Positions 22,857 through 32,992 of a stretch of 64,000 bases of DNA are shown piece by piece. The notes under the pieces are model-generated. The model was not told the DNA's origin, ran no database searches, and was given only the letters and a program-made list of their open reading frames with translations. Origin of the DNA: Gliomastix tumulicola (Eukaryota > Ascomycota > Sordariomycetes > Hypocreales > Bionectriaceae); NCBI GenBank assembly GCA_001599755.1, contig BCHX01000010.1:354173-418172 (forward strand). The letters are read 5' to 3'. Numbering within the stretch: position 1 is the stretch's first letter; each line of letters begins with the position of its first letter. Position numbers and translations under genes: made by a program.

Positions 22857-23810
22857 ATAGGAGTAATAAAGCTGGCATTATCTTAGACCGTCTCGTTCCA
22901 GAGGGGGCCAAAGTACTCAAGCGCTACCTCCTTTTCGATCCGTGTGCAACTACTCCCCTGATAGCCTTGGCTTACGTCGACAGCCCTTCAGCTGACGAAG
23001 GAGGATGCGTGCTGCCTGCAGTGGATTGACATTCTCCCCGCTCTTCTCCCGCATCGGGGCCTGCCCTGCGGCAGATCGTCTGTGGCATGTAGCACAGAAC
23101 ACCCTGAAGAAGACGTGCAGAAACTTCTTTGCATCATGGGAGCCGTAAAAATACTGGTCGCCACACTGGTCGTTTGTTTTGTGCTAGCTTTTAAGCGCCA
23201 AGCCTCAATACTATCACGACAGACCATTTAGCTTGGTAGCTAAGGAGGTTGATGAGACGAAGTATAGGACTCTTTAGAGAAGATTGCTTGCATTTGTACT
23301 TCGTACCTATCGCATTCTTGCCTTGCGTGCTCTCGTTTGCCGCCTGTCAAAGAAATTGGCTTCATCACACGACCCTCCTGGGAGTAGATATACCATCCCT
23401 TTTCAAATAGAATTGAAGATGAGATGTCTTGGACTAACTACAGTGCCAAATCCTCGGTATTTATCATACAACGCATCGGGGTCACCTTGGAATTCTTACA
23501 CCACCTTAGCAGCTACAATCTGCCCAACGGAGCATACCTCTGAGTTGGGGGGTCATGTACCCCGGTTGTGCGATGCATCTCTTCTGACATTAAAGCGGAC
23601 CTCAGGCGACTGGAATTGGACGCTGACAAGTGTGGCTGGCGTAGCTTTGGTCCTCGTCCATTTGCGGCTCTGTGCCCACAACATCAAGCCCCTTTGCGAG
23701 CTGCAACAAACGAAGGATGATGTCGGCAATTGGCATGTATAGAGGCTTGGATAGTAGTGCTCAAAATGTCACCTGAAGGACCGGGAGTAGTCGCCCTGAT
23801 TTGATGATCA
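22857..23810. other. Intergenic, no gene supported
   Basis: Short frames only; a plus-strand 152-codon frame at 23284 starts without ATG and has no recognisable domain. Confidence 0.4.
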
Positions 23811-24790
23811 ATGGCCAAGCGTTACTCCCAGGGTAGTCTAGATAAGGAGTTTGGCCCGTGCCTCAGCGTAGAGATCCGATGTNTCCCGGCCCACCGGGAG
23901 ATCTATGGTAATGAGGCAGCCGATCGACCGGCGGAAGAAGCCACGGGATGGAGGCACAGGGGGCCACCNGGACCCAAAGCGCNGCAGCCCCCCACCTTGC
24001 ACTCGCTCAAGTCCACACTGAAGCAGTGGTCGCGCAAAGTCGCCGAAAGAANANGGCAAACACAGTGGGAGCAGGAATCTAGGGGCCGGGCCACCTTCCG
24101 GCACACACCGGTACCGACACGGAAAGTACTGCAACCACACAAGTACTTCAGCAAGAGGCAGAGCGCCACGTACGTCCAGGTCCGTACGGAAAAGATTGGA
24201 ACCAAGGACTTCCTCTTCAGGCGGAGAGTGCCGGGAGTCACGGACCCAAGCCGCGACCGCGGCGAAGGACGACAAACTGTCACCCACGTTCTGCTTCAGT
24301 GCCGAAAGCACATCGCACTCCGACGCCAAGAACTGGGGCATTTTCCTGGACGACTCAACCTTCGACAACTTCTGAGCGAGCGCAGTATAGCAGACAAAGT
24401 TGTCAAGTTCATGGAGCAAACTAGGATCCTTGGGCCATTGAGGATCAGTTACTAAGTAGACGAAGCCGAGCACTGGGGGGAGACTGTAGGTACAAGGGCG
24501 CATAATGGGGCGCATGTTCCGCCCCGTAGGAGCCTAGAATTCATGTAGATTAGCATTCAAAGCCGACTTCTGCGGAAGGCTGTCGCCTTCCGTAGATGAA
24601 GGTTTAGGTAGAAAAGCGGGAAGTTTGGAGGCAGCTGGCCAGCGCCGGACGGCGTTGGCGAAGTGGGGTGCAATGGACGAGTGCCCGAAGCACCTCGGCG
24701 GTCGGCCAAACCCCGCTTCCTGGCATGGCTGCTGGGAAAGGGCGGCCACAACCGAGTAGGAATTGAAACTGAAACCAACACAATGAACCA
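23811..24790 (+). mobile_element. 5'-truncated Tad-like LINE: RNase H end, C terminus and 3' tail
   Basis: The 214-residue open frame contains the end of an RNase H domain (CxPAHREIYGNEAADRPAEE; retroelement consensus WxPxHxGixGNExADxxAK) followed by the usual LINE C-terminal region with LLQCRKHIALRRQELGHF (the CCHC-like TxxHVLLxC segment) and ends at 24455. A 3' untranslated region of about 300 bp follows, containing a short hairpin (cggaaggctgtcgccttccg), and ends in gtaggaattgaaactgaaacc near 24780. The same 3' end recurs at 30.9, 49.2, 49.95 and 55.78 kb. The insertion abuts arm B of the inverted duplication. The reverse transcriptase part is missing, so this copy cannot move itself. Confidence 0.8.
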
Positions 24791-25345
24791 ATCATGACCG
24801 CGCAAGCTGAGGAGGAAGCGCTTGCTCGAGATCATGCGATTGGAGGTAGAGCTCATGCTAGGGGATGTGGGGTGACGACTGACTTTCTCATGGGAGAGGG
24901 GCTAACCGGTACGGGCTGGAGGTAACTCAAAGGGGCTATGTCATGTCCTCGGGCGTGGCACTTCCCAGCATACTGACAGAGTGGCTCATAGGCTTTCACA
25001 TGTCTCCATCATTGAGAGTGAGGTGGAATACGATGGGGGCAGTGCAGGGCCTCTAGTCATGGGGGTGATACTTTGAACAGCCAAGCCCTTTCTGGCTGAA
25101 AGATATATATAGGCGCCTGGCTCCCCAGCATACAGCAAGCTTTGGTGCAGCCACTGGAAAAGAGCACACCTTACCTTATTCCGACATTATTCTGCTCAGC
25201 CCTTGTCTTCCACTCTAAGACGCACGAGACCGCATATTAGACGCCTTAGTGAGCAGAACCTTCCCCCCTCGCGCGCACCATCGCTAACAAAGCAAAGACC
25301 ATGTCGGGAAGTGACCATGTCCTCGAGCTGTTGAGAGCTAGAAAC
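24775..25345 (+). repeat. Inverted duplication arm B (promoter of the MSGSDH gene)
   Basis: Counterpart of arm A in opposite orientation, about 570 bp, alignable through promoter, leader and the first 14 codons. Here the promoter is followed by an open reading frame. Differences between the arms are mostly transitions. Confidence 0.75.
25104..25112 (+). promoter_or_regulatory. TATA box of the MSGSDH gene
   Basis: TATATATAG about 195 bp upstream of the ATG at 25301. Arm A keeps a weaker version (tatatgtag) at the matching place. Confidence 0.45.
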
Positions 25346-25648
25346 AGAGAGATCGAAAAGCTGTTACGCAAGCCCTTTCCGAATCACCGTGAGCATAGAA
25401 AGCCCTGCCACAAGAGCGTGGCAGACGACTCGGATGATAATGCCGATGCTCCAGTTGAGGAGGATGACTCGGACACGGATATCGACGCGTATGGCGGGAT
25501 CGAAGAAGTTCACGAAACCGAATCACGCGCGGGGACTATCACCCTCAAGGAGCTACTAACTGTTATGCTTTTATTTTGGGCTTTTCTCACGCCGCTTCCA
25601 CAGCGTAAACAGCCAGCAGCGTGTGTTTGCCCTCAGATGGATGGATAA
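25301..25648 (+). CDS. Small acidic hypothetical protein (MSGSDH)
   Basis: A 115-residue frame beginning MSGSDHVLELLRARNREIEK. The middle is acidic (DDSDDNADAPVEEDDSDTDI) and the C-terminal part is hydrophobic (LKELLTVMLLFWAFLTPLP), so a membrane-proximal tail or a retained intron is possible. No domain is recognised. Its promoter and first codons are duplicated in inverted orientation about 4.5 kb away, which supports that the promoter/leader is a real unit. Confidence 0.45.
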   Translation: MSGSDHVLELLRARNREIEKLLRKPFPNHREHRKPCHKSVADDSDDNADAPVEEDDSDTDIDAYGGIEEVHETESRAGTITLKELLTVMLLFWAFLTPLPQRKQPAACVCPQMDG

Positions 25649-26234
25649 AATTTCTAGTCAAGTAGAGACAAATTAACTATACATCTTTGCAAATTGCCGA
25701 GATTAAGAAATTTATTCAGGCTGAACTTGTTCTCTTGCGATTTGGACTTCTGTTGCAGCGTTCGCGATATGGGCATACGCCGAGTATTAAGGCCGGCAAA
25801 GTACCAATACCCACGTGTATCAGGTCCGCAGGTGCGCACTGTTCTCAGTCCCTCGTACTCAGTCCGCTGTAAGGTAAATTGGCAACTGGGTCGTACCTTT
25901 TCGCCATAACAATACATGGCAAGATTTAGCCCCACGCAGTGTACCTGAATTCCATCGGCTGGTCTCTAGGCAAGAGTGATTATGCCAGATTCACGGCATT
26001 CTCTGTGGAAATAATAGGCGCTCACCGCTGTACTACATGAACGAGGTAGCATTAAACACTAGACAAATTACCTAATGAGAATATAGCTGAATACTTAAAG
26101 TAAGTCCTCGCTAAAATAAAGCTCTGCCTATGTTAATGAGCGAGGTCACGGCTCATCTATGACACGCAGTGAGAGTTGAGTTGTCCTCATGACTGCTAGA
26201 AGTGGATAATTCCCCGCAGGACTACGCCTTGTCA
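25649..26234. other. Intergenic, AT-rich
   Basis: No gene or repeat recognised. Confidence 0.4.
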
Positions 26235-26519
26235 CTACTTGGATGATCTAAGGCAGTAGAATCTCAAAACCAGTAAATAACTACGCTGTGGTAAGGCTAG
26301 TCTTAGCGCTGACTTACCCAGGCCGAGGAGCTGTTTCTGTATGATCTTGATGTCATTGATATGAATAGCGTGGTTTTTGGTCTCGTATAGAAGATTGAGG
26401 GCGCCGATAACGGTGTAGAGACTTGTTGCACTAGAAGGGACGTCCCCTCCGGTGTCAATACACCAATCCATAAAGTCACTGCTGTGGGCAAATGTATAGG
26501 TTAGATCTTTTGGAGGCAT
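26235..26519 (-). CDS. Candidate exon of an unrecognised gene
   Basis: The core peptide SSDFMDWCIDTGGDVPSSAT followed by LYTVIGALNLLYETKNHAIH is bounded by an acceptor-like TTTGCCCACAG (about 26486) and a donor GTAAGT (about 26318). It has the look of a spliced exon, but flanking exons were not found with confidence. Function unknown. Confidence 0.25.
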   Translation of the reverse strand: MPPKDLTYTFAHSSDFMDWCIDTGGDVPSSATSLYTVIGALNLLYETKNHAIHINDIKIIQKQLLGLGKSALRLALPQRSYLLVLRFYCLRSSK

Positions 26520-27688
26520 TCATTGGTGTCAGTAATGAGGCCGTACGCATTACGCTTCCTTACATCAGAAACATTACAGCATCGTGGTAAGTAAACTATA
26601 AGTCGTCGAGAAAGGACGCTGTCACCATGACTTTCCCAGCCTGTCAGGCAAGACCGGTGGCACTGTAGCTATACTCAAAAAGAAATCTGATCTTAGGCCT
26701 GAGCCGATGCTGCAACGAAAATGCTTAGCCTCTCACATAGATGAAAAAAAAAAGGACAAAAAAGAAGGAATCAAGGTTGAGAGGATCAACGTGTGTGCAG
26801 TGCGGCCTTGTCAGGATGATCCGGCCCAGCCAATCTCACACCACCAGCAATGAGCCAATCAAGCTCGTAGAACATGAATGGAAAGCACCTGCTAGATAGC
26901 ATGCGATTGGGCAGTTGAGCCCTTGGCACGGCTAGCTATTGGACGTGGCGGCGAATAAGTTCGTTTGCGGAGCTACTTCGTAGATCTACAGTGGGTGGCT
27001 AGCAAACGGCACCTCGGCAGAGACGCCATTCGAGTCGAACTTTCTGTGTAGAGAGATGCCTGGTGAGGAAAGTACAGACTATCATATCAGTGCGGCTGGT
27101 ACTCGTGAGTGCTTGTATTTGAGGCTGACGCACCTTTGCGGCTAGTCATAGGACAAGCGCACCTACGAAGAGCGCATTGTGGAATTGAGAGATACATGAG
27201 GCATGAGTATCTGACCGCCAAAAAAGTGGTTCAGCTATCAGCCATTTTCCAAGACATTGTCGCTAACATCAGAACCAGAGAAGGGGTGACGCCACAGCCA
27301 CACATGCCGTCCGTTCCGATTCGGACACCGCGGTCACAAATAGCGGCTAGGTAGGTAGCTGCCTAACCTAATTCATCAGTTATTTAGAGCCATGGCAGTA
27401 TACATGACCTAGCGCAAGTAGATAATCCACTCTTAAAGGAGATTGAGACCAACGGGCTTTCCGGCGGGACGGAAGTGGCTCTTCGTAAGGTACTTGTTTC
27501 TGCCCTTGAAGTAGCTCAAGGCCCTCTCGAACTTTTAAGTCTCTCTTGTTTCTAGTCTCCTCCATTTTATACTATCTGCCTACAGTACAGTCGACGTTCT
27601 CTTTTCTTGTCTTGCTACTTCTACCTAGGAAAATGTTAGACGAAGCGCTAGGCTAGCGGAAAGGAATCAGCCTCCGGCTGAGACGGCA
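26520..27688. other. Intergenic, no gene supported
   Basis: Contains an A-rich tract at 26745-26765. The segment around 26780-26960 faintly recalls the duplicated promoter (agcatgcgattggg) but does not align throughout. No gene seen. Confidence 0.35.
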
Positions 27689-28465
27689 ATGGACGAACCA
27701 GAACGAACAAGCCTGCTTAACCGACCCAGAGGTCCCTCAGTCAGACAAAACACGCACATTGCCTCCGCATTGCGAGACGCCGACGACGGCGAAACGAGAC
27801 ATACGACCTCCCAACAAGAAAAGGTCTATGAGTTACCCTGGCTAGACTTCGCACGGTTGTCATGTTTCGATCGGATGAATTTTCGACGGTCGGTGATCGG
27901 CGACGCTAATCGCGTCACGTACGAGTGGATTCTTCAGCTACCGATGTATCAGCAATGGCTCGGCAATGGAGAGTCTTCGAATCAGCATGACTTGCTATGG
28001 ATACAAGGCAATCCCGGCGCAGAAAAAATCCTATCTTATGAAAGCTCTCGACAAGAAAAGCAGAGAGCGACGAGGATCCTTCTACAGGATTCAGCACTTC
28101 TTCAATGCCGATGGTGGTGGCCTTGAACGGTCCATCTCGGGCATGTATCGATCACTTCTGGTCCAGCTTCTATACGCGTCTCCTGACGTTCAACAGAGAT
28201 TTGACTCGTATCTCACGGATGCTATGAGCTTCGACAATCTTTCTGTGGTATCCCTCAGGCATTTTTTCGAGAACGCCGTCGAATCCTTGTACCCTCGACG
28301 GTTGGTGTGCTTCCTTGATGCTCTCGATGGATGCGACAGTGGCATCGATGTTGTTAGACATCTTGAAGACCTAGCAGATAGGCTTGGAAAGGATTTCAGT
28401 CTCAAAGTCTGTTTCTCAAGTCGAAATCCTCCTTGCTTTCGACAACAAGGCCTCCATCTGGTTTT
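27689..28465 (+). pseudogene. NACHT (STAND NTPase) fragment with P-loop frameshift
   Basis: Starts MDEPERTSLLNRPRGPSVRQ and reads WLDFARLSCFDRMNFRRSVI, then LLWIQGNPGAEK, where a Walker A (GNPGAGKSxLMKAL) is expected. The frame then shifts: the second frame continues SYLMKALDKKSRERRGSFYR, IQHFFNADGGGLERSISGMY, RRLVCFLDALDGCDS (Walker B, usually DALDECD) and VCFSSRNPP (sensor-like SSRxxP). The shift sits in the A-run at about 28020-28030, exactly in the ATP-binding loop. After about residue PCFRQQGLHLVLD the similarity ends and unrelated GC-rich frames follow. NACHT proteins of this type are fungal NLR-like immune or incompatibility receptors; this one is dead. Confidence 0.7.
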
Positions 28466-29053
28466 GGACGCTGTCGGCAAGCAACAGCATGAGCTACGCA
28501 GCCTCGTGCATGAACAGCCCCTCGTGGGTCGGACAGAACCTCAATCTATACAACATCCAGGATCCGCTCTGCCAGTGGGGAGTCGACGAGCGGTACACCG
28601 TCAACCTCGCCGTCAGCAACCAGCCATCCTACGATTCGGGGCTGGGCGTCCCTCATCGGCTGAATTCGCCCGTGATGAACATCGCCTACGGCAGCGGCGA
28701 GAAGGTCTATGCCTAGGATTCATATCTGGTGGAGGAGAGGTGCCCAGCGGACACCGGCTAGGACGCATCCGTCCTCTTGTGGCCCGTCACCCGAGACGTG
28801 GATGGGCGCTACCCTACATGCCTTGCAGCTCGCTGGTACGGGAGTCGAGTTTGGGCCATGGTTCAGTGTTGGGCTTGTATACACTGCAGGGTAGTTGGAC
28901 GCTCGCCAGGCTCACGCCACTACAATGCTTTAGGGGCATTCGAGACCTTAGAATAGGCTGGACCGGGATATGCCGCATGTAGACGATTTCATTCGGAAAG
29001 GACGGTGGTTTAGGATTGGTGAAAGGAATCATGTTCATTTCAGTCTGGGTCAA
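28466..29053. other. Junction region after the NACHT fragment
   Basis: Plus-strand frames 28384-28716 (CQWGVDERYTVNLAVSNQPS, LNSPVMNIAYGSGEKVYA) look protein-like and differ from the NACHT reading, so a second gene fragment is probably joined here. I do not recognise it. Confidence 0.3.
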
Positions 29054-29057
29054 CTAG

Positions 29058-30136
29058 CTAGACACACCCGTAATAATCGCTGGCTCTGCTCTGCTTGAGG
29101 CGTTCCTTTGCGTCCTTCTCCAGTGCCTCACGCACGCGGTCAAAGATCTGATTGGCACTCTCGACGCGGGGTGTTCTGGCTGAGTGGCTAGTGTTGGATC
29201 GAGAGTTGATGTTGAGCCACCGCGCATTGCGGCGTATTGCGGCGGCAAGAATGGCGAGATCGCGGTATAGTGGGCGGGCTCGTTAACAGTCGGGGCGAAC
29301 GTGGTGGGATACGTTGAAAGGAGGATCAAGGCATTGGCAGCCTCAAGCCTTTCCTTTAGACTGAGAAAGAGATGGAGCTCGCGTTCCAGGTTCTTCTCTG
29401 AGATGTGGGCGTCCCATTGCAAGCGCTCAAGGAGCCCCTTCTCCATGTTGTCGATCTCCTCCTTTTTGAAGCTGAAATTATGTCCCTTCATGTTGCTCAA
29501 AATTGCCCAACTCTTGTTGGTGAGTGGCTTGTCGTTGAGATACTTGTCAGCAAGGATGAGGCAAGCAAAGAATATGCGGTAAGGGGTGTCTCGGGAGCCC
29601 CTGAGCGAAGGCTCTCGCTGGAGACAGCATTTGAGGCGCCCGATGTAGACGAGGGTCGACATGAGAGTAGTGACGGAGACCTTGGACTTCAAGAATAAAC
29701 TGGTAATNAAATGTTGAAGNNGTGGTAAGGGAAGAGGCTGCGCCAGATCATCGCACTCGATCACATCATGAGCAAGGAGGGCAAGGTAAGAGATCAAGTC
29801 TNGGNCCAGCAGTCTCTCCAAATTCTCTAGAGGNGACTCGCCTGGTCGATNGTGAAGTCNATGCATGGGCGGCGAGAGACGAAGTCCGGTAATTTCGAGA
29901 AGACGATCGACCGAATGGGTGAGGAAAAGCGACTTTGAGNCACATCGACTGAAGTTGGGAGTACAATANCGCCCATAAAGTCTGGGTAGGGATTTATAGT
30001 TCATCCACGGATCCAACCCGTACTCGCAAGTCTGCCTCGACAGCCACGAGGCACATTGCCTGTGGTTGAAGCATGTGCGGCCCTGGGGGGGGAGGGAAGG
30101 CTCTGTTGGGGATGTACCCGGCAGGTGTCTGGTCAA
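29058..30136 (-). CDS. PHO85-type cyclin (PCL family) with C-terminal frameshift
   Basis: The frame contains the cyclin box of PCL-type cyclins: VSVTTLMSTLVYIGRLKCCL, TPYRIFFACLILADKYLND, KSWAILSNMKGHNFSFKKEE, NMEKGLLERLQWDAHIS. Such cyclins bind a PHO85-like CDK and steer phosphate, polarity or cell-cycle signalling. The upstream 80 residues hold seven or more N positions and their sequence is uncertain. Near 29165 the natural C terminus lies in another frame: RVESANQIFDRVREALEKDA and KERLKQSRASDYYGCV, stop at 29058. One base lost at the PASRVP codons would explain this. It may be a sequencing error given the poor quality nearby, or a genuine lesion. Without correction the protein ends with an unrelated tail at 29054. 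Confidence 0.75.
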
Positions 30137-30379
30137 AGCGGGCCCGTAGGACAGTTAGAGATGAGGCTTACGGGAGTTAAAAGTATCCTTATCGTAGCGC
30201 ATTCGCTATCTAAGTGACAAGCCAGACAAGCCTACTAGCTGGAGGGGTTGCCCGCCGTTTCTAGGAGTTCTGCAAGGGTAGCTTTCCTAGGGCGCCGCGT
30301 GCACGAGTCTTTATTTGCTTCTCAATGGCCAGCTCTGCTACCGACATGCGGCCATGTGAGAAGCTTTGGTCGAACCTTC

Positions 30380-30535
30380 CCAGGCCCACTGCTAAGTGCA
30401 CCAGTATGTTCACCCACCACAGCACTAGATTGGACCGCACACTCGCATCAGGTTCGCAGAGGGCCGCATATATGAACCCCTGCACCTGACGAGCTATGTC
30501 CTCCCTCATCTCCTCCGGCGAACGCGCGACCAGGC
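30380..30535 (-). pseudogene. 150-bp fragment of the 379-aa unknown gene
   Basis: Minus-strand text SPEEMREDIARQVQGFIYAA, LCEPDASVRSN, LWWVNILVHLAVGLG is nearly identical to residues about 205-255 of the 379-residue protein encoded at 46603-47742. Similarity is confined to this piece; both sides are unrelated. Confidence 0.8.
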
Positions 30536-30738
30536 GCATCATTATTGGCAGCTGAGGGACAGTAGCACGCTTGGAGCAAGTTATAATCCGAGGGCAGGCA
30601 TGCCGCTGTCCTGGCTATGCTCGCTGCGTACGATGCCTTTAGGGTCGTCTAATCTAGATTGGCACCGAGGGATCCACGCTCTCGTGATGCGGATGACATA
30701 ATGGGTGCAACTAGCCGGCCGTACGAAGGGCTAGTCAC

Positions 30739-31616
30739 AAGGTGTGCAGCACCTTCGATGTGTAGCAGCATGGACGTTCCATGACCCACCCTGGAGGATC
30801 CCATTTGGAGGGGAGAAGGCCAGTCTGCCGTAATAGCAACGTCTCAGGGGGTATATTACTTCTCACATCGGTGTTCCGTAATAGGACCCAGGTTCAGGTT
30901 CAGGTTCAATTCCTACTCGGTTGTAGCCGCCCTTTTCCAGCAGCCATGCCCGGAAGCGGGGTTTGGCTGGCCGCCGAGGTGCTTCGGACGAGCGTCCGAA
31001 TCACCCCACTTCGCCAGCGCCCGACGGCGCTGACCAGCTGCCTCCAAACTTCCCACTTGTCTACCTAAACCTTCATCTACGGAAGGCGACAGCCTTCCGC
31101 AAAAGTCGGCTTTGAATGCTAATCTACATGAATTCTAGGCTCCTACGGGGCGGAGCATGCCCCCCATTTATGCGTCCTTGTACCTACAGTCTCCCCCCAG
31201 TGCTCGGCTTCGTCTACTTAGTGACCGATCCTCAATGGCCCAAGGATCCTAGTTTGCTCCATGAACTTGACAACTTTGCCTGCTATACTGCGCTCGCTCA
31301 GAAGTTGTCGAAGATTCAGTCGTCCCCCGTAATAGGACCCATCCCATGGTGTGGCTCGTATGGTAAGGTGGAGGCGCGCGGTCTAATTGGCCAGTTAGTT
31401 ACCCTGGGCCCACACACAGGGCCGCCTCCACCTTACAATACGAGCTCGGATTCGACACCATGGGATAGGTCCCATTACGGAGTACCGATGTGAGAAGCAA
31501 CATGCCCCCTGAGACGTTGCTATTACGGCAGGCTGGCCTTCCCCCCCTCAAGTGGAATCCTCTGGGGTGGGTTATGGACCATTCATGCTGCCACACATCG
31601 AAGATGCTGCACACTT
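30739..31616. mobile_element. Foldback (MITE-like) element interrupted by a LINE
   Basis: Left arm 30739-30890 plus 31327-31378 is the inverted complement of right arm 31415-31616. Landmarks in the arms, from outside in, are gtgtgcagca.cttcgatgtg, gaaggccag.ctgccgtaat, agcaacgtctcaggggg, ttctcacatcggt, ccgtaat.ggac, ccatggtgt and taaggtggaggcg. The loop is about 35 bp. Without the inserted LINE the element is about 440 bp and could fold into one long hairpin. No coding capacity. Confidence 0.75.
30891..31326 (-). mobile_element. 5'-truncated LINE copy with target-site duplication
   Basis: Same 3' end as the LINE at 24.0-24.8 kb, inverted: ggttcaggttcaggttcaat at the tail, the hairpin ggaaggcgacagccttcc, and the last part of the coding region up to about 31318. 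It is flanked by a 15-bp direct repeat ccgtaataggaccca at 30876-30890 and 31327-31341, the product of target-primed insertion. The tail is three units of a 6-bp repeat (cctgaa). Confidence 0.85.
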
Positions 31617-32386
31617 GAGAATTGGCACAACGAGGCGAGGATAAGCGGATGGCTGTTGTGGGGCCTTTGACAGATGCGGATTAATAGTTGTTGAAGTGTA
31701 CGTAGCTGAACGTATTTAGCCCCTTGAAGTGAACCCTCTGGGCGTAAGAGACTTCATTCCATAATTTATCAAATAAATAACCATATCGCCTGACCGTAAG
31801 GCTGAAAGAATCCCACGTTTCCTAACGCCCCCGAGCCGGTGAATTGTACGCTAGCAGTACAACCACAACTGGGCCAACCACGGCCGTACTTGAGCACGTC
31901 CGGCCCGAAATGCCAACAGTTGACGTCCATTTCCTAGAGCATCAAGTTTCAGCCTGGCCAAGCCAAATCGCTTGAAACAGATAGTAGCACGTAAGCAGAC
32001 TACTTACGAGCGTTACGATCATTTTTCACACTTACGAATGCATCCCTGCCTCTGAGTTTATTTGGCCACTTCTCACCATCGCAGCCGGTCGCCAATACAC
32101 ACTTCCGTAAGACAATAATGGACATTGACCACCGCCCGAGACGTAGCTTGTTTACCGCCTGCTCTAGATGTTACGTGCCGGAGGAAAGAATGTGACGCTG
32201 AGCGAACGGCAGGTGAAGGTGGTCCACATACTACAATCGCCGTGTATCGTGCAGCTTGTCGCTTGTCGAGCAGTCTGAGTAGTTGATGGCTCATGAATCG
32301 ATGTACCAACATTTAAAACGTTGGGAACCCCATGTCCTATCTCGACACGTCAGCCCCCGGCTCTTTCCATTCAAGCCTAACCCACC
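31617..32386. other. Intergenic; promoter of the 201-aa protein
   Basis: No gene recognised. A CAATTTAAAA-like AT motif (catttaaaac) lies 75 bp upstream of the next start codon. Confidence 0.4.
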
Positions 32387-32992
32387 ATGGCGACCTCTGT
32401 CCTGCCCAGCAGGGATGCTTCCAACGAGGACGTTGAGATCAGAGACGATAGATCGGACGATTCCCTTAACTCAAATGAAGAGCGCTTGCGTGGTGTTGAG
32501 GAGGCGAAGAACTACCTAGACGACCCCGTAGGTGAGCAGATGGGCTCTGGCATTCATGTCTCCCCCCATGCCGAGCCTGAAATCGGACCAGAGCAGCTCG
32601 AGAGGGATGAGTCAGCTTTCGTGGCCGGCACACCGATCGATGCTGCTTCCCGGCAAGGTGGCACATCCGCAGAGAACCCTTCGGCAGATTCGAGCGGTGG
32701 CGTCCATCCTTCTGCGTTCGTTCGGCCACCAACTCCGCGTCTTCTCCATGGGCGCCTCGCAATGCGCCGTAATGCTTACTCTAGATCTAAGCATGATGAA
32801 TTGCTCAGGACTGTTCTCGACCCGGCGCCACGCCCGAAGACGCGAGTATTTAAGCAGAGTATGCGAACAACGCCATGTACACCCCTCACGGCAGCAGCTA
32901 CTGGGTCGATGGCGCCGCCGTCTGTTTTACCTAAAGTGCAGGGTGGAAGGACTCCAGTGAGCAAGTCTGGTCCGACAAGTCACAGCACATGA
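32387..32992 (+). CDS. Hypothetical disordered protein
   Basis: A 201-residue frame starting at a good context (cccaccATGGCG). It is rich in Ser, Pro, Glu and Arg, with an acidic first third and a basic end (KTRVFKQSMRTTPCTPLTAA). No domain or signal peptide. The C-terminal Ser/Thr-Pro motifs could be kinase sites. Reality is supported only by frame length and start context. Confidence 0.45.
   Translation: MATSVLPSRDASNEDVEIRDDRSDDSLNSNEERLRGVEEAKNYLDDPVGEQMGSGIHVSPHAEPEIGPEQLERDESAFVAGTPIDAASRQGGTSAENPSADSSGGVHPSAFVRPPTPRLLHGRLAMRRNAYSRSKHDELLRTVLDPAPRPKTRVFKQSMRTTPCTPLTAAATGSMAPPSVLPKVQGGRTPVSKSGPTSHST

Noticed and set aside
23284..23742. 152-codon plus-strand ORF
   Set aside because: No ATG at its start, no domain, between a gene end and a LINE.
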